Source: Cryptosporangium arvum DSM 44712
GTDB taxonomy: Bacteria; Actinomycetota; Actinomycetes; Mycobacteriales; Cryptosporangiaceae
DNA length: 64,000 bases
Reading direction: 5' to 3'
Assembly: GCF_000585375.1 (NCBI RefSeq)
Contig: NZ_KK073874.1
Location: 3,782,001 to 3,846,000, forward strand
This document shows, one piece after another, positions 25,103 to 34,079 of this stretch. The notes under the pieces are model-generated. The model did no database searches and had not been told where the DNA came from. It worked only from the letters and a program-made list of their open reading frames with translations. A program made the position numbers and the translations under genes. How positions within the stretch are numbered: position 1 is the first letter of the stretch; every line of letters begins with the position of its first letter.

Positions 25103-25768
25103 TCATTCGTTACTTCTGGCGTCATGGCGCGCCAGCAGGTATCCGGCGGGCGGCTTGCCGGGCGCCGGAGCAACGATTCGCAGGCGTCCGATCTCGGCGA
25201 AGTCGTGCTCGCGCAGTCGGTCGGCGAGCGCGTCGAGGGTCCACAGATACGCCGGTGAGGCTCTGTGGTCGTACGGGACCCAACCGTTGGTGTCTGCGGT
25301 GTCGGTGATCTGCACACCGATCAGCAGGGGTCCGCCCGGCTCTACCACTCGGGCGAACTCGGTCAGGACACGCGGAAGCAGGTCCGGCGGCGTGTGGATC
25401 AACGAGAAGTGCGCCAGGATGCCCGCGATCGACTCGTCCCCTGCGTCGAGACGGAGCATGGAACCGACCTCGTAGCGCAGGTCGGGACGATACCGGCGGG
25501 CGATCGCGATCATGGCCGGTGACAGATCGATCCCGTAAGCCCGGATACCGGCTCGATCCAGGTGATCGGTCCACTGTCCGGGACCGCAACCCGCATCGAC
25601 CACAGCACCCACCGACCCACCGGCGCGGACGAGGTCGGCGAAGGCGTTGATCATCCCTGCTGACAGCGCATCGATGACTTGGTCACCCTGTCGCACCATG
25701 TCGTCGTACAACTCGGCGACCTCGTCGTAGTCTCGGCGGGTCCGATCCAACGCTTCGTTCTCACTCAC
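25103..25768 (-). CDS. class I SAM-dependent methyltransferase
   Basis: This 221-residue methyltransferase shows motif I VVDAGCGPGQWTDHL, motif II GIDLSPAMIAIARRY, acidic-loop GSMLRLDAGDESIAG and HFSLIHTPPDLLPRVL. The fold is the UbiE/Methyltransf_11 type acting on a small molecule. The GTG at 25768 begins SENEALDRTRRDYDEVAELY, the usual family N-terminus; the frame upstream to 25936 lacks homologous character. It carries no membrane or secretion signal. Neighbours give no hint of substrate. Confidence 0.88.
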   Translation of the reverse strand: MSENEALDRTRRDYDEVAELYDDMVRQGDQVIDALSAGMINAFADLVRAGGSVGAVVDAGCGPGQWTDHLDRAGIRAYGIDLSPAMIAIARRYRPDLRYEVGSMLRLDAGDESIAGILAHFSLIHTPPDLLPRVLTEFARVVEPGGPLLIGVQITDTADTNGWVPYDHRASPAYLWTLDALADRLREHDFAEIGRLRIVAPAPGKPPAGYLLARHDARSNE

Positions 25769-26734
25769 CCGCCGGACTCTAGGGAACAGGTCGGACGTAG
25801 GAGTGTCGGACACTCCAACCGCGAAGGCGACGCGATCGGTCCGTCCGCTCAGGACGGTGGGCACCGCCTTCACCACCGCCCCCACCAAGCTGTCCACGAC
25901 GGCCGCAGCGCTGGCACATCCACTCCCGGGCCGCACGCCACGCGCACAACCGCGGGCCAGCCCCCAAGACCGCGCCTGTCACCTAGGTTCCCCGCTCTCG
26001 CGGGATCGCCATCGATGCCAGGCGCCGTGCATCCGGGCAGGCGACCATCATGCGGGGAGTAGTCGCCAGGTAGCGGCCTGGGAAGGCATCCTGACGAATC
26101 GGCCAGGTAGATCTGGGGCAACCGACCTCACAGGATGGACTGATCGGTCGGATCCCGAACGCCGTCCGCAGGACTGCTGAAAATTGTCCGGCCGGGCGCC
26201 ACACCTTGAGTTCCATGCCGATCGTCGCGGATTCGAGAGCCGCCCGCGGCCGTGCTACGACTGCAGGAGTTGATCTGGCGGGCTATCCGCTCTTGCCGCG
26301 CTCAGTTTGTTCGAGGCTTGCACCCGGTGACCGTCAGTATCCGCGACAAGCGATACGGAACGACCGTGACGACGCGGCCCGCACCGAGGCCGCACCAGTG
26401 ACCGGCAAGGTGCTGTACGAGACCAAGGGCACCGTGCGTCGCGAGGTGGTGCGCATGGCGCTCGTCAGATTCCTTCCGCAGGCAGCAGCGACGGCGATCT
26501 TCCGCCAGCCCGGCACGCCACCGGAAAGCCCCGGCCCGAGCGCCGTTCAGCGCGTGTGCGCAGGTGCGACTTGATCCTCGCGGGCGGGGTGGTAGGTCAG
26601 CCTGAGGCGCGGACCAGCGAATCGATCTCCTCGGTGGTCGTGGCTTCGGCCGGCACGCGCTGGGCCGGCACTTCGGCGGTCACCCATGGGGCTGACGCGC
26701 TGAGACACGTACTACTGCGGAAAAGAGCGATCGA
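25769..26734. other. 966-bp stretch without a recognisable gene
   Basis: Frames on both strands are Arg/Pro/Ser-rich. A plus-strand stretch near 26398 (VTGKVLYETKGTVRREVVRM) reads protein-like for about 25 codons and then degenerates. I cannot support a gene or RNA here. It marks the boundary between the accessory region and the catabolic block. Confidence 0.5.
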
Positions 26735-27514
26735 CTACGGGCTGTGACGGTAGGTCGGCCGGATCGACCGGGGGAGCGGCCCCTTGTTGCGCTGACCGCT
26801 CCGACTTTCCTCCCACGCGTGGGCGAGGATGCCTACGCTCCGGCTCAGGACGAACAACCCGCGGGCGAGCGGCGCGGGGAATCCGAGCTCGGCGTAGATG
26901 ACCGCGGTCGCGCCGTCGATGTTCATCGGGATCTGCCGGGTCCGGTCCCGGTTCAGCTCCGCTTCGACCGCCCGGGCGGCGGTGGCGTACTGCCCGGAGA
27001 CGACGCCGTCCGCCGCCGCGGCGTCGACCAGCGCCAGCAGCGGGTCCCGCCGCGGGTCGACCGGATGGAACCGGTGGCCGAAGCCCGGCAGGTAACGGTC
27101 CCGCGCCCGCCATCGGGTGACGGTGGCGGCGGCATCGCCGGACGAAACCACTTCCGTCAGCAACTCGACGCACTGCTCGCCGGCGCCGCCGTGGACGTCG
27201 CCGAGCAGGTTGACGCCGGTCGCCATCGCGTTGTTCAGTCCGATGCCGCAGGTGGCCGCCATCCGCGCGGCCGCGATCGACGGGGCTTGCGGACCGTGGT
27301 CGACCGAGGCCACCAGAGCGGCCTCCAGCAACGCCGCCTGCTCCGGCGTCGGCATGTCACCGCGCACGAGGAACCAGATCATGGCGGGGAAACTCAGCGA
27401 GCCGATCAGCTCCTGCACCGGTCGGCCGCGCAGCTCGACGACACCCGGCTCGATGCGTGAGATCGACGTGGCCCACCAGTCGGCGACCTCGCGCCGGACG
27501 GCGTCCGCGCTCAC
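26735..27514 (-). CDS. citrate-synthase-fold lyase (citryl-CoA lyase-like)
   Basis: This 259-residue protein corresponds to a short citrate synthase. The three catalytic positions are present: His in GDVHGGAGE, His in PGFGHRFHPVDPR and Asp in NIDGATAVIYAELG. Short enzymes of this kind cleave citryl-CoA or a similar hydroxyacyl-CoA to acetyl-CoA and an oxo acid. The GTG start overlaps the stop of the CoA-transferase gene (GTGA), so CoA activation followed by retro-aldol cleavage is the likely sequence. The natural substrate (citrate, citramalate or another hydroxy acid) cannot be read from the sequence. Confidence 0.82.
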   Translation of the reverse strand: MSADAVRREVADWWATSISRIEPGVVELRGRPVQELIGSLSFPAMIWFLVRGDMPTPEQAALLEAALVASVDHGPQAPSIAAARMAATCGIGLNNAMATGVNLLGDVHGGAGEQCVELLTEVVSSGDAAATVTRWRARDRYLPGFGHRFHPVDPRRDPLLALVDAAAADGVVSGQYATAARAVEAELNRDRTRQIPMNIDGATAVIYAELGFPAPLARGLFVLSRSVGILAHAWEESRSGQRNKGPLPRSIRPTYRHSP

Positions 27515-28701
27515 GAGCGCACCTCGGCCGGCGTGCCCCAGCGGGCCAGTAGTTCGGGGATCCGCGCGGTGTCGCTGCCCAGTACCGGTGCCGGGCCGGG
27601 TGGCCGCAGCGGTTCGCCGTCGAACAGGACGCCACTGCCGGAGACCCGCGCCGTGCGCCCGTCGGCGCCGGGGAAGGGAACCTCGGTGAAGAAGCAGCGG
27701 TGGTCGAGCTGATCGAGCTCGACGGCTTGCGGCACGGTGAGGATGCGCGCCGCCGGGACTCCGGCTGCGGACAGGATCTCCTCCCACTCCCGGGCGGTGC
27801 GGACCCGCAGTGCGGTGTTGAGTTCCGCGTTCAGCGCCGTCCGATGGGCCTTGCGTGCTTCCCGCTCCGCGAAGCGGGCGTCGACGAGCAGGTCTTCGCG
27901 ACCGACCAGGCGGCAGAGCGTCTGGAACTGCTCCTGGCGGTTGGCGGCGATGTTGAGCGGCCCGTCGGCGGTCTCGAACGTGCCGGACGGGGCGGCCGTC
28001 GCGTTCTGGTCGCCCATCGGTTCCGGTGCGACGCCGCTGATCAGGTAGTTGGACACCGCCCAGCCCATCGAGGACAGCGACGCTTCGAGCATCGACACGT
28101 CGAGGAAAGCGCCTTCGCCGGTGCGGGTCCGGGCGGCCAGCGCCGCGGTGATGCTCAGCGCGGCGGTCAGCCCGCCGACCGTGTCGGCGACGGGAAATCC
28201 GACGCGCATCGGCACCGTGTCCGGCGTGCCGGTGATGCTCATCATGCCGGCGAGGCCCTGGATGATCTGGTCGTACGCCGGTGCCTGGCTCATCGGCCCG
28301 GTCTGGCCGAAGCCGCTGATCGCGCAGTAGACCAGGCCGGGGTTGAGCGCGCGCAGCTGCTCCCACGGGAACCCCATGCGCGCCAGGACGCCCGCGCGGA
28401 AGTTCTCGAGCAGGACGTCCGCGCCGGACACCAGCCGCGTGAACGTCTCGCGATCGGCGGAGTCCTTGAGGTCCAGTTCGATGGACTTCTTTCCGGCGTT
28501 CTGGGCGAGGAACGACGCGCCGACGCCGGCCCGGTTGAGTTCGGCGTCCGGGCCCAGCTGTCGGGCCAGATCACCCCGGCCCGGGGCCTCGACTTTGACG
28601 ACCTCCGCTCCGAGCAGTGACAGGTGGTAGCTGCAGTACGGCCCGGCCAGGACGTTGGTGAGGTCCAGGACGCGGATGCCCTCCAGCGGTCGTCCCTGCA
28701 T
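27511..28701 (-). CDS. CaiB/BaiF (class III) CoA-transferase
   Basis: This 396-residue family III CoA-transferase moves CoA between carboxylic acids. Motifs are the opening LEGIRVLDLTNVLAGPYCSY, KVEAPGRGD, then LDLKDSADRE with the catalytic Asp expected in this stretch region, LLENFRAGVL, and the SGFGQTGP box. The ATG has AAGGAG upstream. It is translationally coupled to the citryl-CoA-lyase-like gene and lies 55 bp downstream of the IclR gene on the same strand. It probably activates the acid that the lyase then cleaves. Confidence 0.9.
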   Translation of the reverse strand: MQGRPLEGIRVLDLTNVLAGPYCSYHLSLLGAEVVKVEAPGRGDLARQLGPDAELNRAGVGASFLAQNAGKKSIELDLKDSADRETFTRLVSGADVLLENFRAGVLARMGFPWEQLRALNPGLVYCAISGFGQTGPMSQAPAYDQIIQGLAGMMSITGTPDTVPMRVGFPVADTVGGLTAALSITAALAARTRTGEGAFLDVSMLEASLSSMGWAVSNYLISGVAPEPMGDQNATAAPSGTFETADGPLNIAANRQEQFQTLCRLVGREDLLVDARFAEREARKAHRTALNAELNTALRVRTAREWEEILSAAGVPAARILTVPQAVELDQLDHRCFFTEVPFPGADGRTARVSGSGVLFDGEPLRPPGPAPVLGSDTARIPELLARWGTPAEVRS

Positions 28702-28756
28702 CGGCGTGCTCCTTCCGCGGCTGCGATGGGTCCGGCCGCGTCCGAGGGTGGTGTTC

Positions 28757-29527
28757 TCAAGCGCCCAGCGGATGGTCGAAGCCGCGCTCCGACAACTGGC
28801 GGCCGACGTCCACGAGATCCCGCGCGAACGAGGCCACTTCGGACTCCCCGAATCGGACCGTCGGACCGCTGAGCGTGAGCGCGGCGACGATGCCGCCCGA
28901 TCGTCCTTCGATGGGCACGGCGACCGCGGAGAGCCCGGCCTCGCGTTCGCCGTGGCTGACCGCGTACCCGCGGTCCGCGGCCTCCGCGATCCACGCCTGG
29001 AGCGTCGGCAGGTGCTCCGCGCCGTCCGGCGCGGTGCGCACGATGCGCCGCAGACGCTTCTCGTCGGCGTCCCGGAGCAGCACTTTCGCCGAGGCGCCAC
29101 CCCAGAGGGGGAGCTCGTCCCCGATCCGGACGACGTGCCGCAACGGTTGCGGGCTCTCCTGCTGGGCGAGGCAGATCCGGGTCAGATCGCGTGCCCCGTA
29201 GAGGTTGACCGTCTCGCGGTGCCGTGCGGACAGGTCACGCATCGCCCGGGTCAGCTCGGGTGGCATCTCCCAGCTGCTCCGCGCGAGGTGGGCCCATCGC
29301 CAGAGGGCCGGGCCGGCGAGGTAGCCCCCGGTGGTCGCCCACAGCAACCCGGTCCGCTCCAGTGTCTGCACCAGCCGGATGACCGTCGTCTTGGCCAGCC
29401 CGGTTCCCTCCACGATGTCGCGGATGGTCACGACCGGCCGGTCCTCGGTCAGCAGCGACAGGATGTCCATCGCGCGCTGGACGCTTCGCACTCCCGAGGC
29501 TTCCGACTGTTCCACTGCAGCACTCAC
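28757..29527 (-). CDS. IclR-family transcriptional regulator
   Basis: This 256-residue IclR protein has an N-terminal winged helix (VQRAMDILSLL, VTIRDIVEGTGLAKTTVIRL) and a C-terminal effector domain (VNLYGARDLTRICLAQQES, GYAVSHGEREAGLSAVAVPI). The GTG at 29527 begins SAAVEQSEASG; the frame open to 29707 crosses the operator region. It is divergent from the aldehyde dehydrogenase operon and leads the CoA-transferase/lyase genes. The 20-bp site at 29669-29688, with relatives at 39850 and 39985, is the best candidate for its binding sequence. Confidence 0.9.
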   Translation of the reverse strand: MSAAVEQSEASGVRSVQRAMDILSLLTEDRPVVTIRDIVEGTGLAKTTVIRLVQTLERTGLLWATTGGYLAGPALWRWAHLARSSWEMPPELTRAMRDLSARHRETVNLYGARDLTRICLAQQESPQPLRHVVRIGDELPLWGGASAKVLLRDADEKRLRRIVRTAPDGAEHLPTLQAWIAEAADRGYAVSHGEREAGLSAVAVPIEGRSGGIVAALTLSGPTVRFGESEVASFARDLVDVGRQLSERGFDHPLGA

Positions 29528-29668
29528 TCTTCGAACCTTTCCCGAGCGACGTCGAACGCTTCCGGCGGTGATTCTTCGCCAGGGTGGCCGCGTCCTCCAT
29601 CGGCAACTTCTCCGCCCCCGCCTATTGCCAGCGGCGAGAGGGCACCCGTACGTTACACGGAGTCCGCT

Positions 29669-29688
29669 TAGCGGTCCATAAGGTCCAC
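29669..29688 (+). promoter_or_regulatory. putative IclR operator, site 1
   Basis: TAGCGGTCCA-TAAGGTCCAC recurs as 18/20 identical on the minus strand at 39850-39869 and 16/20 at 39985-40004. It lies between the divergent IclR and aldehyde dehydrogenase genes. The tandem GGTCC half-sites are five bases apart. Confidence 0.6.
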
Positions 29689-29823
29689 AGAGTGGTTCAC
29701 ACGGCAAAATCGGGACTTCTTCAGCGGGGTATCGATCCAGATCTATCTCGGCCGGAGTCTCGTCCCTAACGTGTACGTACTAGTTCGAACATTGCGCATC
29801 GCGGCGTTCCGAGGAGTGTGCAA

Positions 29824-31332
29824 GTGAGTCCGAATAGGGCAAACCAGCTCGGTGGGAGCTCAGTTCTGAGCGCGCTACTGTCCCCGGAGGAGAGTTCGGA
29901 GCCGACGCGCGCGCCCATGCTGCTGGCGGGGAGCTGGCTCATCGACGGACCGACGGCCGACCGGACCGGCCCGTACACCCGGACCGTGGTCAGCCGGGCC
30001 AGAGTCGCGCAGGCCGGAGACGCCGAGGCCGCGGGCCGGTACGCGCGCGCGGCGGCCCGGACGGTCGCCGCCCTCGCACCCGCCACGCGGGCGGACGTCC
30101 TCGACCGCGCGGCGAGCGCCGCCGCGACCCACCGCGACGCCGTGGCGCGGCTGATCGCACTGGAACTCGGCAAGCCGCTCAAGGACGGCCGCGGCGAGAT
30201 GGACCGGGTGGTCGACACCTTCCGCGTCTGCGCGGCGGAAGCCCGTCAGATCGGGGGCGACGTCCTGCCGGTTGCCGGGTTCGGTCGCGGTGTCGGCACC
30301 ACCGCGCTCACCTACCGCGCGCCGGCCGGGGTGGCCCTGGCGATCACGCCGTTCAACGCCCCGGCGAACCTGCTGGCCCACAAGCTCGGTGCGTCGCTCG
30401 CGGCCGGCAACACGACGATCGTCAAGGCGCCACCGCAGGCCCCGGCGACATCCGCGGCGATCGTCGCTCTTCTGCTCGAGGCCGGTGCGCCCCCCGAAGC
30501 GGTCCAGTTGCTCCACGGCGGCGGCGGGATCGGTGCCGAGCTCTGCGCGTTACCCGAGGTCAGCGTCGTCAGCTTCACCGGTGGCGCGGCGACCGGCGCC
30601 GCCGTGGCCCGCGCCGCGGGTGCCAAGCGTCTGGTGCTCGAGCTCGGCGGCAACGCCGCCACGATCGTCTGCGCGGACGCCGACGTGGCCCACGCCGCGG
30701 CCGTCTGCGCGAAGACCGGTTACACGAACTCCGGTCAGAGCTGCATCTCCGTGCAGCGCGTCTACGTGCACCGCTCCCGCTACGACGAATTCCTGGACGA
30801 GTTCACCAAGGGCGTCGCGGCGCTGAAGGTCGGCGACCCCTTGGACCCGGCGACCGACGTCGGCTCCATGGTGGACGAGGACGCGGCCGAACGGGTCGTC
30901 CGGTGGAGCCGGGACGCCGGCGGCACGGTGCTGGCCGGTGGTACCCGCGACGGGGCCACCGCCGCGCCGACGATCGTCGCCGACCCGTCGCGCACCGCGA
31001 ACGTCGTCACCGAAGAGGTCTTCGGAGCGCTCGTCGCGGTGCTGCCGTTCGACGACTTCGACGCGGTGGTCGAGGAGTGCAACCGCAGCCGCTACGGCCT
31101 GCAGGCCGGCCTGTTCACCCGCGACGTCGGCACGATCTTCACCGCCTGGCGCGAGCTCGAGGTCGGCGGGCTGATCGTCAACGGATCCTCGAACTACCGC
31201 CTCGACCACGTGCCGTTCGGCGGTGTCAAGGACTCCGGCTTCGGCCGCGAGACACCGCGCTCGATGGTCGAGGACTACACGGTCGTCAAGACGCTGATGC
31301 TTCGGGGCGTCTCGCTCTGGGGCGACCGCTGA
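29824..31332 (+). CDS. aldehyde dehydrogenase, NAD(P)-dependent
   Basis: This 502-residue ALDH superfamily enzyme oxidises an aldehyde to the acid. It shows ITPFNAPANLLAHK, the KAPPQAP cofactor Lys, the SFTGG loop, catalytic Glu in LVLELGGNAA, and the nucleophile Cys in TNSGQSCISVQRVYVH. It ends FGGVKDSGFGRE...LMLRGVSLWGDR. GAGGAG places the start at GTG 29824 rather than 29818. Its stop overlaps the ATG of the next gene. It is the first gene of an operon running to the ABC transporter and follows the putative IclR operator. The group resembles lactaldehyde or semialdehyde dehydrogenases; substrate unknown. Confidence 0.9.
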   Translation: MSPNRANQLGGSSVLSALLSPEESSEPTRAPMLLAGSWLIDGPTADRTGPYTRTVVSRARVAQAGDAEAAGRYARAAARTVAALAPATRADVLDRAASAAATHRDAVARLIALELGKPLKDGRGEMDRVVDTFRVCAAEARQIGGDVLPVAGFGRGVGTTALTYRAPAGVALAITPFNAPANLLAHKLGASLAAGNTTIVKAPPQAPATSAAIVALLLEAGAPPEAVQLLHGGGGIGAELCALPEVSVVSFTGGAATGAAVARAAGAKRLVLELGGNAATIVCADADVAHAAAVCAKTGYTNSGQSCISVQRVYVHRSRYDEFLDEFTKGVAALKVGDPLDPATDVGSMVDEDAAERVVRWSRDAGGTVLAGGTRDGATAAPTIVADPSRTANVVTEEVFGALVAVLPFDDFDAVVEECNRSRYGLQAGLFTRDVGTIFTAWRELEVGGLIVNGSSNYRLDHVPFGGVKDSGFGRETPRSMVEDYTVVKTLMLRGVSLWGDR

Positions 31333-32336
31333 TGCGGGCGGTCGTGCTCGCGGAGCCCGGCCGGGTCGAGGTCCGCGACGATCTGCCCGAGCCCACCCCC
31401 GGCCCGGACGACGTCGTCGTGCTCGTGCGCGCGGTCGGGCTCTGCGGCTCCGATCTCTCGGTCGTCGCCGGCCATCGAGCGGTACCGGAGTTTCCGTGGG
31501 TGCTGGGTCACGAGGCGCTCGGCGAGGTCGTCGCGATCGGCGCGGACGTCGTCGACCGCGCGATCGGGCAGCGCGTGGTGATCGAACCGAACTACCCGTG
31601 CGGAAGGTGCGAGCCGTGCCGGAACGGCACCACCGCCGGATGCGTCCGCCGCCGCATCGTCGGCATCACCGAACCCGGCGTGCTGGCCGAGCGGATCACG
31701 GTCCCGGCCGCCTTCGCGTGGCCGGTTCCGGACCGCACCGGGCCCGCAGGCGGTATCCGCGACGACGACGCGCTGTGCGCCGAACCTCTCGCGGTGGCGC
31801 TCACCGCGGTCGACCGTCTGGGGATCGCGCCAGGCACCCGCTGTCTGGTGATCGGCGCCGGCGCGCAGGGCCAGCTCGTCAGCCTCGCGCTCCGGGCCCG
31901 CGGCGCCGTTCCGGTCGTCACCGACGTCAACACCGAGCGCGCGAACCTCGCCGTCGAGCTCGGTGCCGAGCCGTTCCTCCGGAACGACGAACGCTTCGCC
32001 GCCGTCGTCGAGGCGTCGGGCGCACCGTCGGCCCTCCCCGAGGCGATCTCACGCACCGCCCACGACGGCAGCATCGCGCTGATCGGCCAGAGCGAGCAGA
32101 CCAGCCCGATCCGGACGTTCGACCTCGTCCAGAAGCGGCTGACCATCCACGGCTGCCTCATCTACGACCACCCCGGCGGCTTCGCCGCGACGCTCGACCT
32201 GCTCCGGACGCACGACGTGCGGCCGGGTCGGATCCTGCGCCACCGCTTCTCCTTCGACGACGCCGCCACCGCGTTCCGCACCGCGGGCGCCGCGGCCGGC
32301 AAGTCGTGGATCTCCCTCGGAGGAAACGAGTCATGA
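31332..32336 (+). CDS. zinc-dependent alcohol dehydrogenase (MDR family)
   Basis: This 334-residue medium-chain dehydrogenase has catalytic zinc ligands in VGLCGSDLS and GHEALGEV, structural-zinc Cys in CGRCEPCRNGTTAGC, and the nucleotide loop VIGAGAQGQLV followed by VTDVN (Asp suggests NAD). It overlaps the ALDH stop by one base and the next start by four (ATGA), so it is translationally coupled. It likely oxidises the alcohol whose aldehyde the upstream enzyme handles, or works on a related intermediate. Confidence 0.9.
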   Translation: MRAVVLAEPGRVEVRDDLPEPTPGPDDVVVLVRAVGLCGSDLSVVAGHRAVPEFPWVLGHEALGEVVAIGADVVDRAIGQRVVIEPNYPCGRCEPCRNGTTAGCVRRRIVGITEPGVLAERITVPAAFAWPVPDRTGPAGGIRDDDALCAEPLAVALTAVDRLGIAPGTRCLVIGAGAQGQLVSLALRARGAVPVVTDVNTERANLAVELGAEPFLRNDERFAAVVEASGAPSALPEAISRTAHDGSIALIGQSEQTSPIRTFDLVQKRLTIHGCLIYDHPGGFAATLDLLRTHDVRPGRILRHRFSFDDAATAFRTAGAAAGKSWISLGGNES

Positions 32337-34057
32337 CGACGACAGCAGCAGCCGCGCTCACCGCGCAGCTCGAGTCCTACGGCGTCGAGTACGTCTTCGG
32401 GACGTGCGGCCACACGAACATCGCGCTGCTGGACGCGCTCGGGCGCAGCAGCATCGAGTTCGTCATCGCCCGGCACGAGCAGGCCGCCGCGCACGCCGCC
32501 GACGGATACGCCCGCGCGAGCGGGAAGCCCGGTGTCGTCCTGCTGCACGTCGGTCCCGGGATGATGAACGCCGTCACCGGCGTGGCCACCGCCGCGCTGG
32601 ACTCCGTCCCGTTGATCGCGATCGCCGGTGACATCCCGTCCTACTACCACGGACGGCATCCGCACCAGGAGGTCAACCTCCACAACGACGCTGATCAGAC
32701 CGCGATCTACCGCCCGTTCGTGAAGCGGGCCTGGCACGTCCAGCGGGTCGAGGACCTGCCGCGGTTCACCGAGCGGGCGTTCACCACCGCGGTCAGCGGC
32801 CGCCCCGGCGCGGTGCTGCTCGACGTCCCCATGGATCTGTTCAGCCGCCCGCAGACCGCCGAGAGCTACCCGATGCCGGGTGAGCTCACCCGGCCCGACC
32901 TCCCGGAAGGCACCGCCGAACGCATCGCCGACGCTCTCGTGGCCGCGGAGCGTCCGCTGATCTACGTCGGCGGCGGGCTGTCCGCGGGCCCGGGCCGCGA
33001 GGCGCTGACGGCTCTCGTCGAGCACTTGGACATCCCGGTCGCGCACTCGTTGATGGCGAAGGGCAGCCTGCCCGACGACCACCCGCTGGTCATGGGCATG
33101 CCCGGGTTCTGGGGCCTGGAGGAGACGAACCGCTACGCCCGCGAGGCCGACGTCGTGCTGGCGATCGCGACGCGCTTCGCCGAGACCGACGCCAGCTCCT
33201 GGAACGACCGTTACACCTGGAGCTTCCCGCCCACCCGGCTGATCCAGATCGACATCGACCCCGCGGAGCTCGGCCGCAACTTCCCGGTGGAGATCGGCGC
33301 GGTCGCGGACGCGGCGCTCGCGATGCGCCGGATCGCCGCCGCGGCCCTCCGCCGCCCGGAAGCGTCCCGGCCCGCGCTGCGCGAGAGCATCACCGCTGCG
33401 CGCGGTGCCCTGTTCGCGGGCAGCGCGGAGCGGGGGCGCAGCGACGACTTCCCGCTGCGCCCCGAGCGCATCCTGCTCGACCTCCGGGAGACGCTGCCCG
33501 CCGACACCGTGCTCGTCACGGACGTCGGCTGGAACAAGAACGGGGTGGCCCAGGCCTACCCGCTGCCGGTGGAAGGCCGGTTCATCACCCCGGGCGGGGC
33601 GTCGACGATGGGCTTCGGCCCGGCCGCGGCGCTCGGCGTCCAGATCGCCTGGCCGGACCGGCCGGTCGTCGCGCTGATCGGCGACGGCGGGATGAGCGCC
33701 CAGCTCCCCGCGCTGCCGATGGCGGTCGAACGTGGGCTGCCGGTGCTGTTCGTGGTGATGAACAACCAGGCGCACGGCACGATCGCCGACCTGCAGGCCG
33801 CGAACTTCGGCGCCGGCTACGGCTGCGAGTTCACCGACGCCGACGGGAACCCCTACAGCCCTGACTTCGCCGCGCTGGGCCAGGCCTGCGGTGCCGACGG
33901 CTACCGGATCGAAGAGCCCGGCGACCTGCGGAAAGCACTGCACGCGGCCTTGGCCAACCGGCGCCCCGCCGTGCTCGACGTGCCGATGGTCAACGAGCCG
34001 GTGCCCACTCCGGGCCACTGGAACATCAAAGACATTTACGCCGGAATCTTCGAGTAA
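32333..34057 (+). CDS. thiamine-diphosphate-dependent enzyme (acetolactate synthase/decarboxylase family)
   Basis: This 574-residue ThDP enzyme has the catalytic Glu in IARHEQAAAHAADGYARASG, the central domain beginning RPLIYVGGGL, and the ThDP/Mg motif ALIGDGGMSAQ ending in FVVMNNQAHG. The family includes 2-oxo-acid decarboxylases, carboligases and sulfoacetaldehyde acetyltransferase. No oxalyl-CoA decarboxylase-type ADP signature is evident. Coupled by ATGA to the alcohol dehydrogenase, it may create or consume the aldehyde handled by the upstream dehydrogenases. The exact reaction is not assignable. Confidence 0.88.
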   Translation: MTTTAAAALTAQLESYGVEYVFGTCGHTNIALLDALGRSSIEFVIARHEQAAAHAADGYARASGKPGVVLLHVGPGMMNAVTGVATAALDSVPLIAIAGDIPSYYHGRHPHQEVNLHNDADQTAIYRPFVKRAWHVQRVEDLPRFTERAFTTAVSGRPGAVLLDVPMDLFSRPQTAESYPMPGELTRPDLPEGTAERIADALVAAERPLIYVGGGLSAGPGREALTALVEHLDIPVAHSLMAKGSLPDDHPLVMGMPGFWGLEETNRYAREADVVLAIATRFAETDASSWNDRYTWSFPPTRLIQIDIDPAELGRNFPVEIGAVADAALAMRRIAAAALRRPEASRPALRESITAARGALFAGSAERGRSDDFPLRPERILLDLRETLPADTVLVTDVGWNKNGVAQAYPLPVEGRFITPGGASTMGFGPAAALGVQIAWPDRPVVALIGDGGMSAQLPALPMAVERGLPVLFVVMNNQAHGTIADLQAANFGAGYGCEFTDADGNPYSPDFAALGQACGADGYRIEEPGDLRKALHAALANRRPAVLDVPMVNEPVPTPGHWNIKDIYAGIFE

Positions 34058-34079
34058 CCCAACCCCCCGAGGAGAATCC